Shown here: piece by piece, positions 39,961-48,130 of the stretch
How positions within the stretch are numbered: position 1 is the first letter of the stretch
Layout of the letters: each line of letters starts with the position of its first letter
Origin: Acetobacteraceae bacterium
Lineage (GTDB): Bacteria; Pseudomonadota; Alphaproteobacteria; Zavarziniales; Zavarziniaceae
DNA: 64,000 nt
Reading direction: 5' to 3'
NCBI GenBank assembly: GCA_947379865.1
Contig: CANCOY010000003.1
Coordinates: forward strand, 1-64,000
Position numbers and translations under genes: made by a program
Notes under the pieces: generated by a model
Database searches by the model: none
What the model was told of the DNA's origin: nothing
The model's input: the letters and a program-made list of their open reading frames with translations, nothing else

Positions 39961-40994
39961 CGGCGCGAGGGCAGGCGCACGCCTGGCGCCGGGCGTTCGC
40001 GGAAGACCTCGGCGCGGAAGCGGAACTGTTCTGCCGGGCGGCCGGCGCCCTGGGCGACGAGTTTGCCCGTGCGCTCCACCAGGCCGCCCTGTTCCACAAG
40101 GCGGCGGAAATTCTGCTTGTGCAGGTGCAGCCCGGCCACCGCCTCCACCGTGCGCTGCAGGTTCAGCAGGGTGAAGGAAGCAGGCATCAGCTCGAACACC
40201 ACGGGGCGATATTTCAGCTTGCCCCGCAGGCGTCCCATGGCAGTGGCAACAATGCGGCGATGGTCAGAGCGCATGGGCTCCCCCAATGATGCCAGTGGCT
40301 TCGCTGGCGAGGCCGAGGCAGGGCAATTGCCCTCGCTGTTTTCGCGCTCCTGGTCCCGCGCGGCTTCTGCTGCAAGGCCCGCCTCATAGAGCAGTTCATA
40401 GCGCTCCAGCACCTTTTCCTCATCCGGGGCGGCACCATCTGCCCCGAAGCACAGGGCGATGCGCTCGCGGCGCAGGGCGCGGTCCGGGGCGGTTGAGGCA
40501 GCTGCGGCCCAGGCCTCCATGGCGGGCAGAAGTGCCGCATCGAGAATCTCCGGCCGTCCCAGGCGCCAGTCTTCCCAAGGGAAATAGCGGTACCAGCCAT
40601 CCCAGGTGCTGTTGGCATCGGGGCTGGCCTTGGGCGGCGCGGTGAGGGCGAGATAGCCTACGGATACCACCCTGCGCCCGCTGCCCGTATCGGCCGGATA
40701 GCGGCCCCGATCGCCAAAGGTGTAGAGCTGCTCGACATAACCAACCGTCTGCGCCGTGGCTTCGGCAACCGAGGCGCGCAGGCCCTCTTCCAGGGTGCGG
40801 TGGGCACTGGGATCAAAGCGGCCGGCGGGCAGGCTTGCCTCCGGGACCGTGCCATCGGCACCCGGGCGGCGCACCACCAGAACGCGCGGTTGGTCGCCGC
40901 TGACCGAGACGATCACCGCACCAAACTCGATCACCACGCTGTCGGCGAGGGTGGTCTGCTGGGGGGCTCGGGTCATCGGCAGGGGCAGCCTCAT
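39948..40994 (-). CDS. Degenerate-Nudix regulator with C-terminal winged helix (NrtR-like)
   Basis: The ATG at 40994 gives 348 residues; an ATG at 40976 is an alternative. The N-terminal half is a Nudix fold (SVVIEFGAVIVSVSGDQPRVLVVRRPG ... LPAGRFDPSAHRTLEEGLRASVAEATAQTVG). The box normally reading REUxEExGU has lost its catalytic Glu residues (RASVAEATAQTVG), so hydrolysis is unlikely. The C-terminal winged helix (FTLLNLQRTVEAVAGLHLHKQNFRRLVEQGGLVERTG) is that of NrtR regulators, which sense ADP-ribose or related nucleotides. No NAD gene is adjacent except pncC five kilobases away. Confidence 0.82.
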   Translation of the reverse strand: MRLPLPMTRAPQQTTLADSVVIEFGAVIVSVSGDQPRVLVVRRPGADGTVPEASLPAGRFDPSAHRTLEEGLRASVAEATAQTVGYVEQLYTFGDRGRYPADTGSGRRVVSVGYLALTAPPKASPDANSTWDGWYRYFPWEDWRLGRPEILDAALLPAMEAWAAAASTAPDRALRRERIALCFGADGAAPDEEKVLERYELLYEAGLAAEAARDQERENSEGNCPASASPAKPLASLGEPMRSDHRRIVATAMGRLRGKLKYRPVVFELMPASFTLLNLQRTVEAVAGLHLHKQNFRRLVEQGGLVERTGKLVAQGAGRPAEQFRFRAEVFRERPAPGVRLPSRRGRS

Positions 40995-41015
40995 ATGGTT
41001 GAGGCACTCACCATA

Positions 41016-41039
41016 CACCAAATGGTTCGAATCTTGGTG
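41016..41039. promoter_or_regulatory. Inverted repeat upstream of the NrtR-like gene
   Basis: CACCAA (41016-41021) and TTGGTG (41034-41039) are perfect 6-bp arms 12 bp apart, in front of the regulator start at 40994. CATATGG copies flank it at 40992-40998 and 41043-41049. Autoregulation is likely for NrtR-type proteins. Confidence 0.5.
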
Positions 41040-41075
41040 TGCCATATGGTCAGCCCGTCAGCCCAGGCAAGGGGC

Positions 41076-41411
41076 CTAGCTGCCGAATCCGGCGAGGCGC
41101 AACAGGGCGACGGCGGCCGACCCGGCAATGAGGCTGGCCAGCAGGTTGCCCGTCAGCACCCGCACCCCCAGGACCACCGCACCCCCGGCCCAGAATGGCG
41201 GGCCGCCTGCCACAAGGGCCGGCACGATCAGGGCCACAAACAGGGCACCAGGGATCTGTCGCAGCCAGGCCTCGACAAAGCGATTGGGTTGCACCCGGCT
41301 AATCAGCCAGAAACCCCCGGCCCGCACGGCATAGGTGGCCGCCGCCATGGCAAGGATGGCGCCAAGGGTTGCGGCATCAAGCGCCCAAAGAGAGGCCGGA
41401 TCAGCGGACAT
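41076..41411 (-). CDS. azlD: Branched-chain amino-acid exporter small subunit, AzlD-like
   Basis: The protein has 111 residues from the ATG at 41411 with about three to four membrane spans (LGAILAMAAATYAVRAGGFWL, LFVALIVPALVAGG, VLGVRVLTGNLLASLIAGSAAVALL). The Y-x-V-R motif in the first span is typical of AzlD. It forms the exporter with AzlC and overlaps the azlC end by 11 bases, confirming a pair. Substrates in this family are branched-chain amino acids or azaleucine. Confidence 0.9.
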   Translation of the reverse strand: MSADPASLWALDAATLGAILAMAAATYAVRAGGFWLISRVQPNRFVEAWLRQIPGALFVALIVPALVAGGPPFWAGGAVVLGVRVLTGNLLASLIAGSAAVALLRLAGFGS

Positions 41412-42093
41412 CGCGCCATGCCCCCACCAGACTGCCCGCCAGCCCGCCTGCAATCAGGTACCAGGTGCCGGGCAGCAGCCATTTGACCAGCAGGGCCACG
41501 CTGCCCGCCACCAGCCAGGGCAGGATCTCGCCCCGGCCGCGCCACAGGCCAACGGCCAGGGCCACGAACACGGCCGTGCTGACAAAGTCGAGGCCGAAGC
41601 GCTCCGGCTGTTCGATCACCGCACCAAACAGGCGGCCAATCAGGCTCGCGACCAGCCAGAAGCTGTAAATCGCCAGACCACTGCCCAGCAGGAACCCGGC
41701 GTCGCACCCGCCTGCGCGCATCTGGCTGATGGAGACCGCCCAGTTCTCGTCTGCGATCAGATAGAGGGTGCCATAGGCCTTCCACGGCGGCAGGCTGGCA
41801 AGCCAGGGCTTGAGGGCCGCCGTCATCATCAGATAGCGCAGGTTGATGATCAGGGCGGCGAGGCCAAGGGTGAGGATGGGCACCGGCTGGTGCCACAGTT
41901 CCATGGCCAGCATCTGGGAAGCACCGGCAAAGACCACGCCGCTCATCAGCACGGTCTCAAGCGCACTCAGCCCCTTCTGCCCGGCAACAATGCCAAACAC
42001 CAGGCCGAAGATGAAAATGCTCAACGCAACGGGCACCGTGGCAAGGAACCCTGCCAACACGCCCTGCCGCGTGAAACTGACTTGTTCTGTCAT
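41401..42093 (-). CDS. azlC: Branched-chain amino-acid exporter large subunit, AzlC-like
   Basis: The 230-residue membrane protein starts at the ATG at 42093. Family motifs are FGLVFGIVAGQKGLSALETVLMSGVVFAGASQ and LIINLRYLMMTAALKPWL. LIADENWAV is the usual AzlC signature. At least six spans are evident. It is cotranscribed with azlD and likely with the fds genes upstream only if transcription reads through the 45-bp gap after fdsD, which is not shown by the sequence. Confidence 0.92.
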   Translation of the reverse strand: MTEQVSFTRQGVLAGFLATVPVALSIFIFGLVFGIVAGQKGLSALETVLMSGVVFAGASQMLAMELWHQPVPILTLGLAALIINLRYLMMTAALKPWLASLPPWKAYGTLYLIADENWAVSISQMRAGGCDAGFLLGSGLAIYSFWLVASLIGRLFGAVIEQPERFGLDFVSTAVFVALAVGLWRGRGEILPWLVAGSVALLVKWLLPGTWYLIAGGLAGSLVGAWRDVR

Positions 42094-42137
42094 GCCCGAT
42101 CCTAGCACGCCCGCCGCCCGGTGCTGAGCGCCCCGCT

Positions 42138-42347
42138 TCAAATCCTGACCCGGGGCCAGGCCATGGTGACGGCGGGGTCGATCCCCGGGGTGCCTGCCTC
42201 CACCAGGCTGGCGAACTGGCGGCGCATGCGTGGCTCCCAGAATTTCTGGATATGCTCGGCGATGCCGGTTTCCGCTTCGCTGGCGGTATAAACCGCAAAG
42301 AAGGAGGCAATCTGGTTGGCGGCGCGGATCAGTTTCTGGTCATCCAT
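42138..42347 (-). CDS. fdsD: Formate dehydrogenase delta subunit
   Basis: The product has 69 residues from the ATG at 42347. The FdsD pattern is MDDQKLIRAANQIASFF followed by IAEHIQKFWEPRMRRQFASLVEAG. FdsD is required for active molybdenum formate dehydrogenase in related bacteria, although its structural role is small. It starts seven bases after fdhD ends and completes the operon order GBA-C-D (FdhD equals FdsC). Confidence 0.93.
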   Translation of the reverse strand: MDDQKLIRAANQIASFFAVYTASEAETGIAEHIQKFWEPRMRRQFASLVEAGTPGIDPAVTMAWPRVRI

Positions 42348-42354
42348 GGCAGTC

Positions 42355-43146
42355 TCAGACCAGTCTGTGAGGGTGGGAGAAGGCAAGTTTCTGGCCGGGG
42401 CCGGCAGCGGCAATCAGGGTCATTCCGGCACGCTGCGCCAGATCGACCGCAAGAGAGGTTGGCGCAGACACCGCCACCAGAATGGTGACGCCCAGTGCGG
42501 CTGCCTTTTGCACCATCTCCACGCTGCAGCGGCTGGTGATCACCAGAAAGCCGTCGGCAAAATCGAGGTTGCGCGCCGCCATGGCGCCGATCAGCTTGTC
42601 CAGCGCATTGTGGCGGCCGACATCCTCGCGGGAGAGGCGGATCTGCCCGTCGCGACTGGCCCAACCGGCAGCGTGCAGGGCGTGGACGCCGGCGTTCAGC
42701 GGCTGATGGTCCCGCAGATGGGCCAGTGCCGCCTCCAGCGCCGCGCGGGTGATGGTGCTGCCCACTGCCACCGGGCGTGCCGGACGCACCGCATCTGCCA
42801 GGGCTGCAACCCCGCACAGGCCGCAGCCCGTACGGCCAACAAGATTGCGCTGGCGTTCTTTCAGCGCCGCGAACCGGCGCGGCGGGATGGTAATGGCCAC
42901 CTCGATGCCGGCCTCGCAGGGCTGCACCACAAGGTCGCGCACCTCGGCGGCCGAAGCCACAATCCCCTCTGACAGCGAGAAACCCAGGGCAAAGTCGGGC
43001 AGGTCCACTGGCGTTGCCATCATCACCACATGGCTGATGCCATTATAGACCAGGGCCACCGGCACCTCTGTGGCAATGGCAATGCCGCCGACCTGGATGG
43101 AGGCAGGGGTGATATCTGTGGTCGGGCTCTCGGTCATGGCATCCAT
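42355..43146 (-). CDS. fdhD: Formate dehydrogenase accessory sulfurtransferase FdhD/FdsC
   Basis: The ATG at 43146 is favoured by GGAG seven bases upstream and gives 263 residues. The sulfur-carrying GRTGCGLCGVA motif (C-x2-C) is present, as are LSREDVGRHNALDKLIG and SRCSVEMVQKAAALGVTILVAVSAPTSLAVDLA. It transfers sulfur from IscS-type desulfurase to the molybdenum cofactor and binds bis-MGD. The fdsA gene ends a few bases into this region (stop at 43151). Confidence 0.95.
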   Translation of the reverse strand: MDAMTESPTTDITPASIQVGGIAIATEVPVALVYNGISHVVMMATPVDLPDFALGFSLSEGIVASAAEVRDLVVQPCEAGIEVAITIPPRRFAALKERQRNLVGRTGCGLCGVAALADAVRPARPVAVGSTITRAALEAALAHLRDHQPLNAGVHALHAAGWASRDGQIRLSREDVGRHNALDKLIGAMAARNLDFADGFLVITSRCSVEMVQKAAALGVTILVAVSAPTSLAVDLAQRAGMTLIAAAGPGQKLAFSHPHRLV

Positions 43147-43150
43147 TGCA

Positions 43151-45988
43151 TTACTCCGCCGCATCCTTGGCGCGGATACGGCGGCGCGCGGGGGTGCTCT
43201 CGCGATAGACCTGCTGCCAGTCGGACAGGTGGTTGGTCAGGCGGATTTCCACCGCCGTTACCTTGTATTCCGGACAGTCGGTGGCCCAGTCAGCATGATC
43301 TGTGGTCACCACATTGGCGCCAGATTCGGGGTGATGGAAGGTTGTGTAGACAACGCCTGGCTGCATCCGTGGCGATACATGTGCCTTCAGGGTGGTTTCG
43401 CCCGCGCGGGAGATCAGCGCTACCATGTCGCCCTCGGTGATGCCGCGCACCTCGGCATCAAAGGGGTGGATCTCAAGCCTGTCCTCCTCATGCCAGACGC
43501 TGTTGGCGGTGCGCCGTGTCTGGGCGCCCACATTGTACTGCGACAGGATGCGGCCGGTGGTAAGGATCAGGGGGAAGTTGGGGCCGGTGCGTTCTTCGGT
43601 GGGGACATATTCGGTCATCATGAAACGGCCAAGGCCGCGCACGAATGCACCCCTGTGCATGGTTGGTGTGCCGTCTGGCGCCGCCTCGGTGACTGGCCAT
43701 TGCAGGGAACCTGCCTCTTCCAGCCTGTCATAGCTGACGCCGGCAAAGGTGGGGGTCAGCCGGGCGATCTCGTCCATGATCTCGGACGGGTGATTGTACT
43801 GCATGGGATGGCCGAGGGCTACGGCAAAGGCGAGGGTGGTTTCCCAGTCCGCCTTGCCAGCCAAGGGGCGCATGGCGCGGCGCACGCGGGAAATGCGGCG
43901 CTCGGCATTGGTGAAGGTACCGTCCTTCTCAAGAAAGCTCGAGCCCGGCAGGAAGACATGGGCATAGCTTGCGGTCTCGTTCAGGAACAGGTCCTGCACG
44001 ATCACACAGTCCATGGCGGCAAGACCCGCCGTGACGTGCTTCACATTGGGATCGGACTGGGCAATGTCCTCGCCCTGGATGTAGAGCCCCCGGAACGAGC
44101 CGTCGATGGCGGCATCCAGCATGTTGACGATGCGCAGGCCAGGTTCGGGATCAAGTGTCGCGCCCCAGGCCTCCTCGAAAAGTGCCCGCACGCCCGCGTC
44201 ACCCACATGGCGGTAGCCGGAATATTCATGGGGGAAACTGCCCATGTCACAGGCGCCCTGCACATTGTTCTGCCCACGCAGCGGGTTGACGCCCACACCC
44301 TCGCGGCCAAGGTTGCCTGTGGCCATGGCAAGGTTCGCCATGCCCATCACCATGGTGGTCCCCTGGCTGTGTTCGGTAACACCCAGGCCGTAATAGATCG
44401 CTCCATTGCCACCCGTGGCATAAAGGCGGGCGGCGGCGCGCACCTCGGCGGCGGGCACGCCCGTCAGGCTTTCGGTGGCCTCTGGCGCATGGCGGGGGTC
44501 GGTGACGAAGTCATGCCAGCGGCGGAACTCTACCGGGTCGCAGCGCCCGTGGATAAAGGCCTCGTCCATCATCCCTTCGCTGGCGATGACATAAGCAAGG
44601 GCATTGACCAGCGCCACATTGGTGCCAGGCCGCAGCTGCAGATGGTGGTCCGCCGCCACATGGGGGCCGCGCACCAGATCAATGCGGCGGGGGTCGATCA
44701 CGATCAGCCGTGCCCCCTCGCGCAGGCGGCGCTTCATGCGGCTGGCAAACACCGGGTGGCCATCGGTGGGATTGGCCCCGATCACCATGATCACGTCAGC
44801 CTTCAGCACACTGTCAAAATCCTGTGTACCGGCAGAGGTGCCAAAGGCAGTGCGCAGGCCATAGCCCGTGGGCGAATGGCAGACCCGGGCGCAGGTATCG
44901 ACATTGTTGTTGGCAAAGGCCGTGCGCACCAGCTTCTGGACCAGCCAGGTCTCCTCGTTGGTGCAGCGTGACGAGGTGATGGCGCCCACCGCATGGTTGC
45001 CATGTTCCGCCATGATGCGGCGAAAGGCCGTGGCGGCAAAGGTCAGCGCTTCGTCCCAACCCACCTCGCGCCAGGGATCGGTAATCCGCTCACGGATCAT
45101 GGGGGTGGTTATGCGGTCGCGGTGGGTGGCATAGCCCCAGGCAAAGCGGCCCTTCACACAGGCGTGGCCATGATTGGCCTTGCCATCCTGGTGGGGAACC
45201 ATGCGCACCAAGCGCTCGCCCTGCATCTGCGCTTCCAGCGTGCAGCCCACGCCGCAATAGGCGCAGGTGGTGACCACCGCATGTTCAGGCTGGCCCAGCG
45301 CAATCACGGATTTTTCTGTCAGCGTCGCGGTGGGGCAGGCCTGCACGCAGGCGCCGCACGAGACACAGTCGCTGGCCAGAAAGTCCTCGTCCTGGCCAGC
45401 TGCCACATGGGAGGCAAAGCCGCGCCCGTCAATGGTCAGCGCAAAGGTGCCCTGCACTTCCTCGCAGGCACGCACGCAGCGCGAGCAGACAATGCACTTG
45501 GCCGGGTCGAAGGTGAAATAGGGATTGCTCTCGTCCTTCGCCACCGCGCCATGGTTGGCACCCTCGTGCCCATAGCGCACCTCGCGCAGGCCGACGGCGC
45601 CCGCCATGTCCTGCAGTTCGCAGTCGCCATTGGCGGCGCAGGTCAGACAGTCGAGGGGGTGGTCCGAGATATAGAGTTCCATGACGCCCCGGCGCAGGCG
45701 CGCCAGACGATCGCTCTGCGTGCGGATTTTCATGCCGGCCTCGGCCGGGGTGGTGCACGAGGCTGGCGTGCCCTTGCGCCCTTCGATCTCCACCAGACAA
45801 AGACGGCACGAGCCAAAGGGCTCGAGGCTGTCGGTGGCGCAGAGCTTTGGCACCCGGGTGCCCATTTCCATGGCCGCCCGCATGATCGAGGTGCCCTGTG
45901 GCACCGTCACCATCACGCCATCAATTTCCAGGCTGATGGGCGGGCCAGCGGCGGCAGGGGTTCCAAGGTCGGCGCAGGTGGGGGTCAT
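43151..45988 (-). CDS. fdsA: NAD-dependent formate dehydrogenase alpha (catalytic) subunit
   Basis: The protein has 945 residues from the ATG at 45988. It carries an N-terminal [2Fe-2S] domain (GSCRLCLVEIEGRKGTPASC), a His-ligated cluster (HPLDCLTCAANGDC), two ferredoxin clusters (CIVCSRCVRACEEVQG, CVSCGACVQACPTA), and the molybdopterin domain beginning CAYCGVGC. The Mo ligand is Cys in ARVCHSPTGYG; there is no in-frame UGA, so this is not a selenoenzyme. It oxidises formate to CO2, passing electrons to FdsBG and NAD. Its start overlaps the fdsB stop by four bases. Confidence 0.96.
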   Translation of the reverse strand: MTPTCADLGTPAAAGPPISLEIDGVMVTVPQGTSIMRAAMEMGTRVPKLCATDSLEPFGSCRLCLVEIEGRKGTPASCTTPAEAGMKIRTQSDRLARLRRGVMELYISDHPLDCLTCAANGDCELQDMAGAVGLREVRYGHEGANHGAVAKDESNPYFTFDPAKCIVCSRCVRACEEVQGTFALTIDGRGFASHVAAGQDEDFLASDCVSCGACVQACPTATLTEKSVIALGQPEHAVVTTCAYCGVGCTLEAQMQGERLVRMVPHQDGKANHGHACVKGRFAWGYATHRDRITTPMIRERITDPWREVGWDEALTFAATAFRRIMAEHGNHAVGAITSSRCTNEETWLVQKLVRTAFANNNVDTCARVCHSPTGYGLRTAFGTSAGTQDFDSVLKADVIMVIGANPTDGHPVFASRMKRRLREGARLIVIDPRRIDLVRGPHVAADHHLQLRPGTNVALVNALAYVIASEGMMDEAFIHGRCDPVEFRRWHDFVTDPRHAPEATESLTGVPAAEVRAAARLYATGGNGAIYYGLGVTEHSQGTTMVMGMANLAMATGNLGREGVGVNPLRGQNNVQGACDMGSFPHEYSGYRHVGDAGVRALFEEAWGATLDPEPGLRIVNMLDAAIDGSFRGLYIQGEDIAQSDPNVKHVTAGLAAMDCVIVQDLFLNETASYAHVFLPGSSFLEKDGTFTNAERRISRVRRAMRPLAGKADWETTLAFAVALGHPMQYNHPSEIMDEIARLTPTFAGVSYDRLEEAGSLQWPVTEAAPDGTPTMHRGAFVRGLGRFMMTEYVPTEERTGPNFPLILTTGRILSQYNVGAQTRRTANSVWHEEDRLEIHPFDAEVRGITEGDMVALISRAGETTLKAHVSPRMQPGVVYTTFHHPESGANVVTTDHADWATDCPEYKVTAVEIRLTNHLSDWQQVYRESTPARRRIRAKDAAE

Positions 45989-47535
45989 GGCATGCCTCGC
46001 GTATCCCGGAAATCCTCCGGAAAATGCCTCAGGGCGCTGGTGACGGGCAGGGCGGTCAGCCCGCCCAGCGCGCACAGCGACCCATCGGTCATGGTGGCGC
46101 AGAGATCTTCAAGCAGGGTTAGATTGGCCTCGGTATTCTCGCCAGCGCGGATGCGGTCGATCACCTCAACCCCGCGCGTGGAGCCGATGCGGCAGGGCGT
46201 GCACTTGCCGCAACTCTCCAGGGCACAAAAGGCCATGGCAAAACGTGCTTGCGCGCCCATGTCGGCAGTGTCATCGAACACCACGATACCACCGTGCCCC
46301 AGCATCGCTCCAATCGCCGAAAGCCCCTCGTAATCCAGCGGCACGTCCAGAGCATCCGGGGGCAGATAGGCACCCAGGGGCCCGCCCAGTTGCACTGCCT
46401 TCAGCGGCCGGGCACTTGCCGTGCCACCACCGAAATCCTCGATCAGGGTGCGCAAGCTTGTCCCGAAGGGCACTTCCACAAGGCCGCCACGGGTAATGTT
46501 ACCCCCCAACTGAACCGGCATGGTGCCACGCGACCGGCCCGTGCCAAGGGCGCCATAGGCGGCCTCGCCGCTGCCCGTCAGGATTGCGGGGACTGTGGCC
46601 AGGGTGACCAGATTGTTGATAACGGTGGGTTTGCCGAACAGGCCAGAGACAGCAGGCAGGGGCGGCTTTGGCCGCACCTCTCCCCGCCGGCCCTCCAGGC
46701 TTTCCAGCAGCGCCGTTTCCTCGCCGCAGATATAGGCGCCCGCACCCACGCGGATTTCCATGTCGAAGGTCGCCCTGCTGCCAAGCAAGGCGGGGCCAAG
46801 CAGGCCACCTGCGCGTGCCAGTGGCAAGGCGTTGGTCATGGTGGCAATGGCATCGGGATATTCCGAGCGGATATAGATGAAGCCCCGCGTCGCCCCCACG
46901 GCCAGCCCGGCAATCGCCATGCCCTCGATCACGGCAAAGGGATCGCCTTCCATCAGCATGCGGTCGGAAAAGGTGCCGCTGTCGCCCTCATCCGCATTGC
47001 AGACGATGTATTTCTGGTCAGCCGGGGTTGTCGCCACCGTGCGCCATTTGATCCCCGTGGGGAAACCCGCCCCGCCCCGCCCGCGGAGGCCTGCCTCGTC
47101 CACCGCGCTGATGATCGCCGCACTGTCCAGGCCAAGGGCACGCGCCAGCCCGGCGAAACCCCCATGGGCCTTGTAAGCCTCAAGGTCGAGGGGGTCGATC
47201 ACGCCGCAGCGCGCAAAGGTTACCCGCGTCTGGCGGGCAAGCCAGGGCAAGGCGTCCATGGCACCAAGGGCAAGGGGATGGTCCGCGAGGTTGAGAAAAT
47301 CCTGCTCGAAAAGACCGGCAACGTCGGCCTCGGTCACCGGGCCAAAGCCGTGGCGCTGGCCCTCGATCTCCACTTCAACCAGCGGCTCAAGCCACATGGC
47401 ACCCCGGCTGCCGGTGCGAACCACCGTGATGGCGATCCCCCGGCGCGCGGCCTCGCTCGTAACCAGATCCGCCACCGCATCGGCGCCCAGCGAGCGGGCG
47501 GTGGCATCGCGGGGGATGAAGATACGCCGCGTCAT
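45985..47535 (-). CDS. fdsB: Formate dehydrogenase beta (NADH-binding) subunit
   Basis: The product has 516 residues from the ATG at 47535. It is a fused NuoF-type subunit: an N-terminal thioredoxin-like extension (residues 1-100), then LRGRGGAGFPTGIKW and CNADEGDSGTFSDR for FMN and NADH. GAGAYICGEETALLESLEG is also present. The [4Fe-4S] cysteines are in ESCGKCTPCRIGSTRG. It accepts electrons from FdsA and reduces NAD+. It overlaps fdsG by four bases and fdsA by four. Confidence 0.96.
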   Translation of the reverse strand: MTRRIFIPRDATARSLGADAVADLVTSEAARRGIAITVVRTGSRGAMWLEPLVEVEIEGQRHGFGPVTEADVAGLFEQDFLNLADHPLALGAMDALPWLARQTRVTFARCGVIDPLDLEAYKAHGGFAGLARALGLDSAAIISAVDEAGLRGRGGAGFPTGIKWRTVATTPADQKYIVCNADEGDSGTFSDRMLMEGDPFAVIEGMAIAGLAVGATRGFIYIRSEYPDAIATMTNALPLARAGGLLGPALLGSRATFDMEIRVGAGAYICGEETALLESLEGRRGEVRPKPPLPAVSGLFGKPTVINNLVTLATVPAILTGSGEAAYGALGTGRSRGTMPVQLGGNITRGGLVEVPFGTSLRTLIEDFGGGTASARPLKAVQLGGPLGAYLPPDALDVPLDYEGLSAIGAMLGHGGIVVFDDTADMGAQARFAMAFCALESCGKCTPCRIGSTRGVEVIDRIRAGENTEANLTLLEDLCATMTDGSLCALGGLTALPVTSALRHFPEDFRDTRGMP

Positions 47536-48038
47536 CTGGCAGGTTCCGCCTGTGCAAGGGGCATGCCCAGCAGCGCGTCCAGCCGTGCTGGCGTCACGCG
47601 GCCGATCAGGCGGCCGTCCAGCATGATGGCGGGGGCGGCAGCGCAATTGCCAAGGCAATAGACCGGGTCCAGATCCACCTGGCCATCGGCACTGGTGCCG
47701 TTGAATTCTGTTTGCAGGCGCCCCTGTGCATGGGCAGCCAGCCGTTCCCCGCCCATGGCCTGGCAGGCTTCGGCGCGGCAGATTTTCAGATTGCGGCGGG
47801 CTGGCGGCCTGCGGCGGAAGTCGTGATAGAAGGACAGCACGCCGTGAACCTCGGCGCGGGACAGGTTCAGGCGGTCGGCCACCAGGGGCACTGCCGCATC
47901 GGGCACCCAGCCAAATTCAGCCTGAAGCGCGTGCAGCACCGGCAGCAGTGGCCCGGCAAGATGCTGGCACGCGGCAATGGCCGCCTCGGCCCGGGCCGGC
48001 TCAAACACCCTCTCTGCTGCCTTTTCGGCCGCTCCCAT
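47532..48038 (-). CDS. fdsG: Formate dehydrogenase gamma subunit
   Basis: The ATG at 48038 follows GGGAG about eight bases upstream, which decides it over upstream starts; the product has 168 residues. It is a NuoE-type protein: helical LLPVLHALQAEFGWVPDAAVPLVADRLNLSRAEVHGVLSFYHDF, then the thioredoxin-like domain with [2Fe-2S] cysteines in KICRAEACQAMG and VYCLGNCAAAPAIMLDG. It is the first gene of the fds operon and sits after a LysR gene. Confidence 0.95.
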   Translation of the reverse strand: MGAAEKAAERVFEPARAEAAIAACQHLAGPLLPVLHALQAEFGWVPDAAVPLVADRLNLSRAEVHGVLSFYHDFRRRPPARRNLKICRAEACQAMGGERLAAHAQGRLQTEFNGTSADGQVDLDPVYCLGNCAAAPAIMLDGRLIGRVTPARLDALLGMPLAQAEPAR

Positions 48039-48111
48039 TGCTTCGTCTCCCACCTTTTGGGGCAGCATGGGCCGGTGAAGGCATAGGTGCAAATTCTCAA
48101 TTCAGATCAAA

Positions 48112-48130
48112 TGATCAATTCAAGTTATCA
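48112..48130. promoter_or_regulatory. AT-rich imperfect palindrome before the fds operon
   Basis: TGATCAATTCAAGTTATCA is a 19-bp imperfect palindrome (TGAT ... ATCA) overlapping the end of the LysR gene and 74 bp upstream of fdsG. T-N11-A type spacing fits a LysR box. The stretch 48085-48130 is visibly AT-rich compared with its surroundings and probably holds the promoter. Confidence 0.5.

Noticed and set aside
43151..45988. Selenocysteine-containing formate dehydrogenase
   Set aside because: The Mo-ligand position is Cys (ARVCHSPTGYG) and no in-frame UGA is present.
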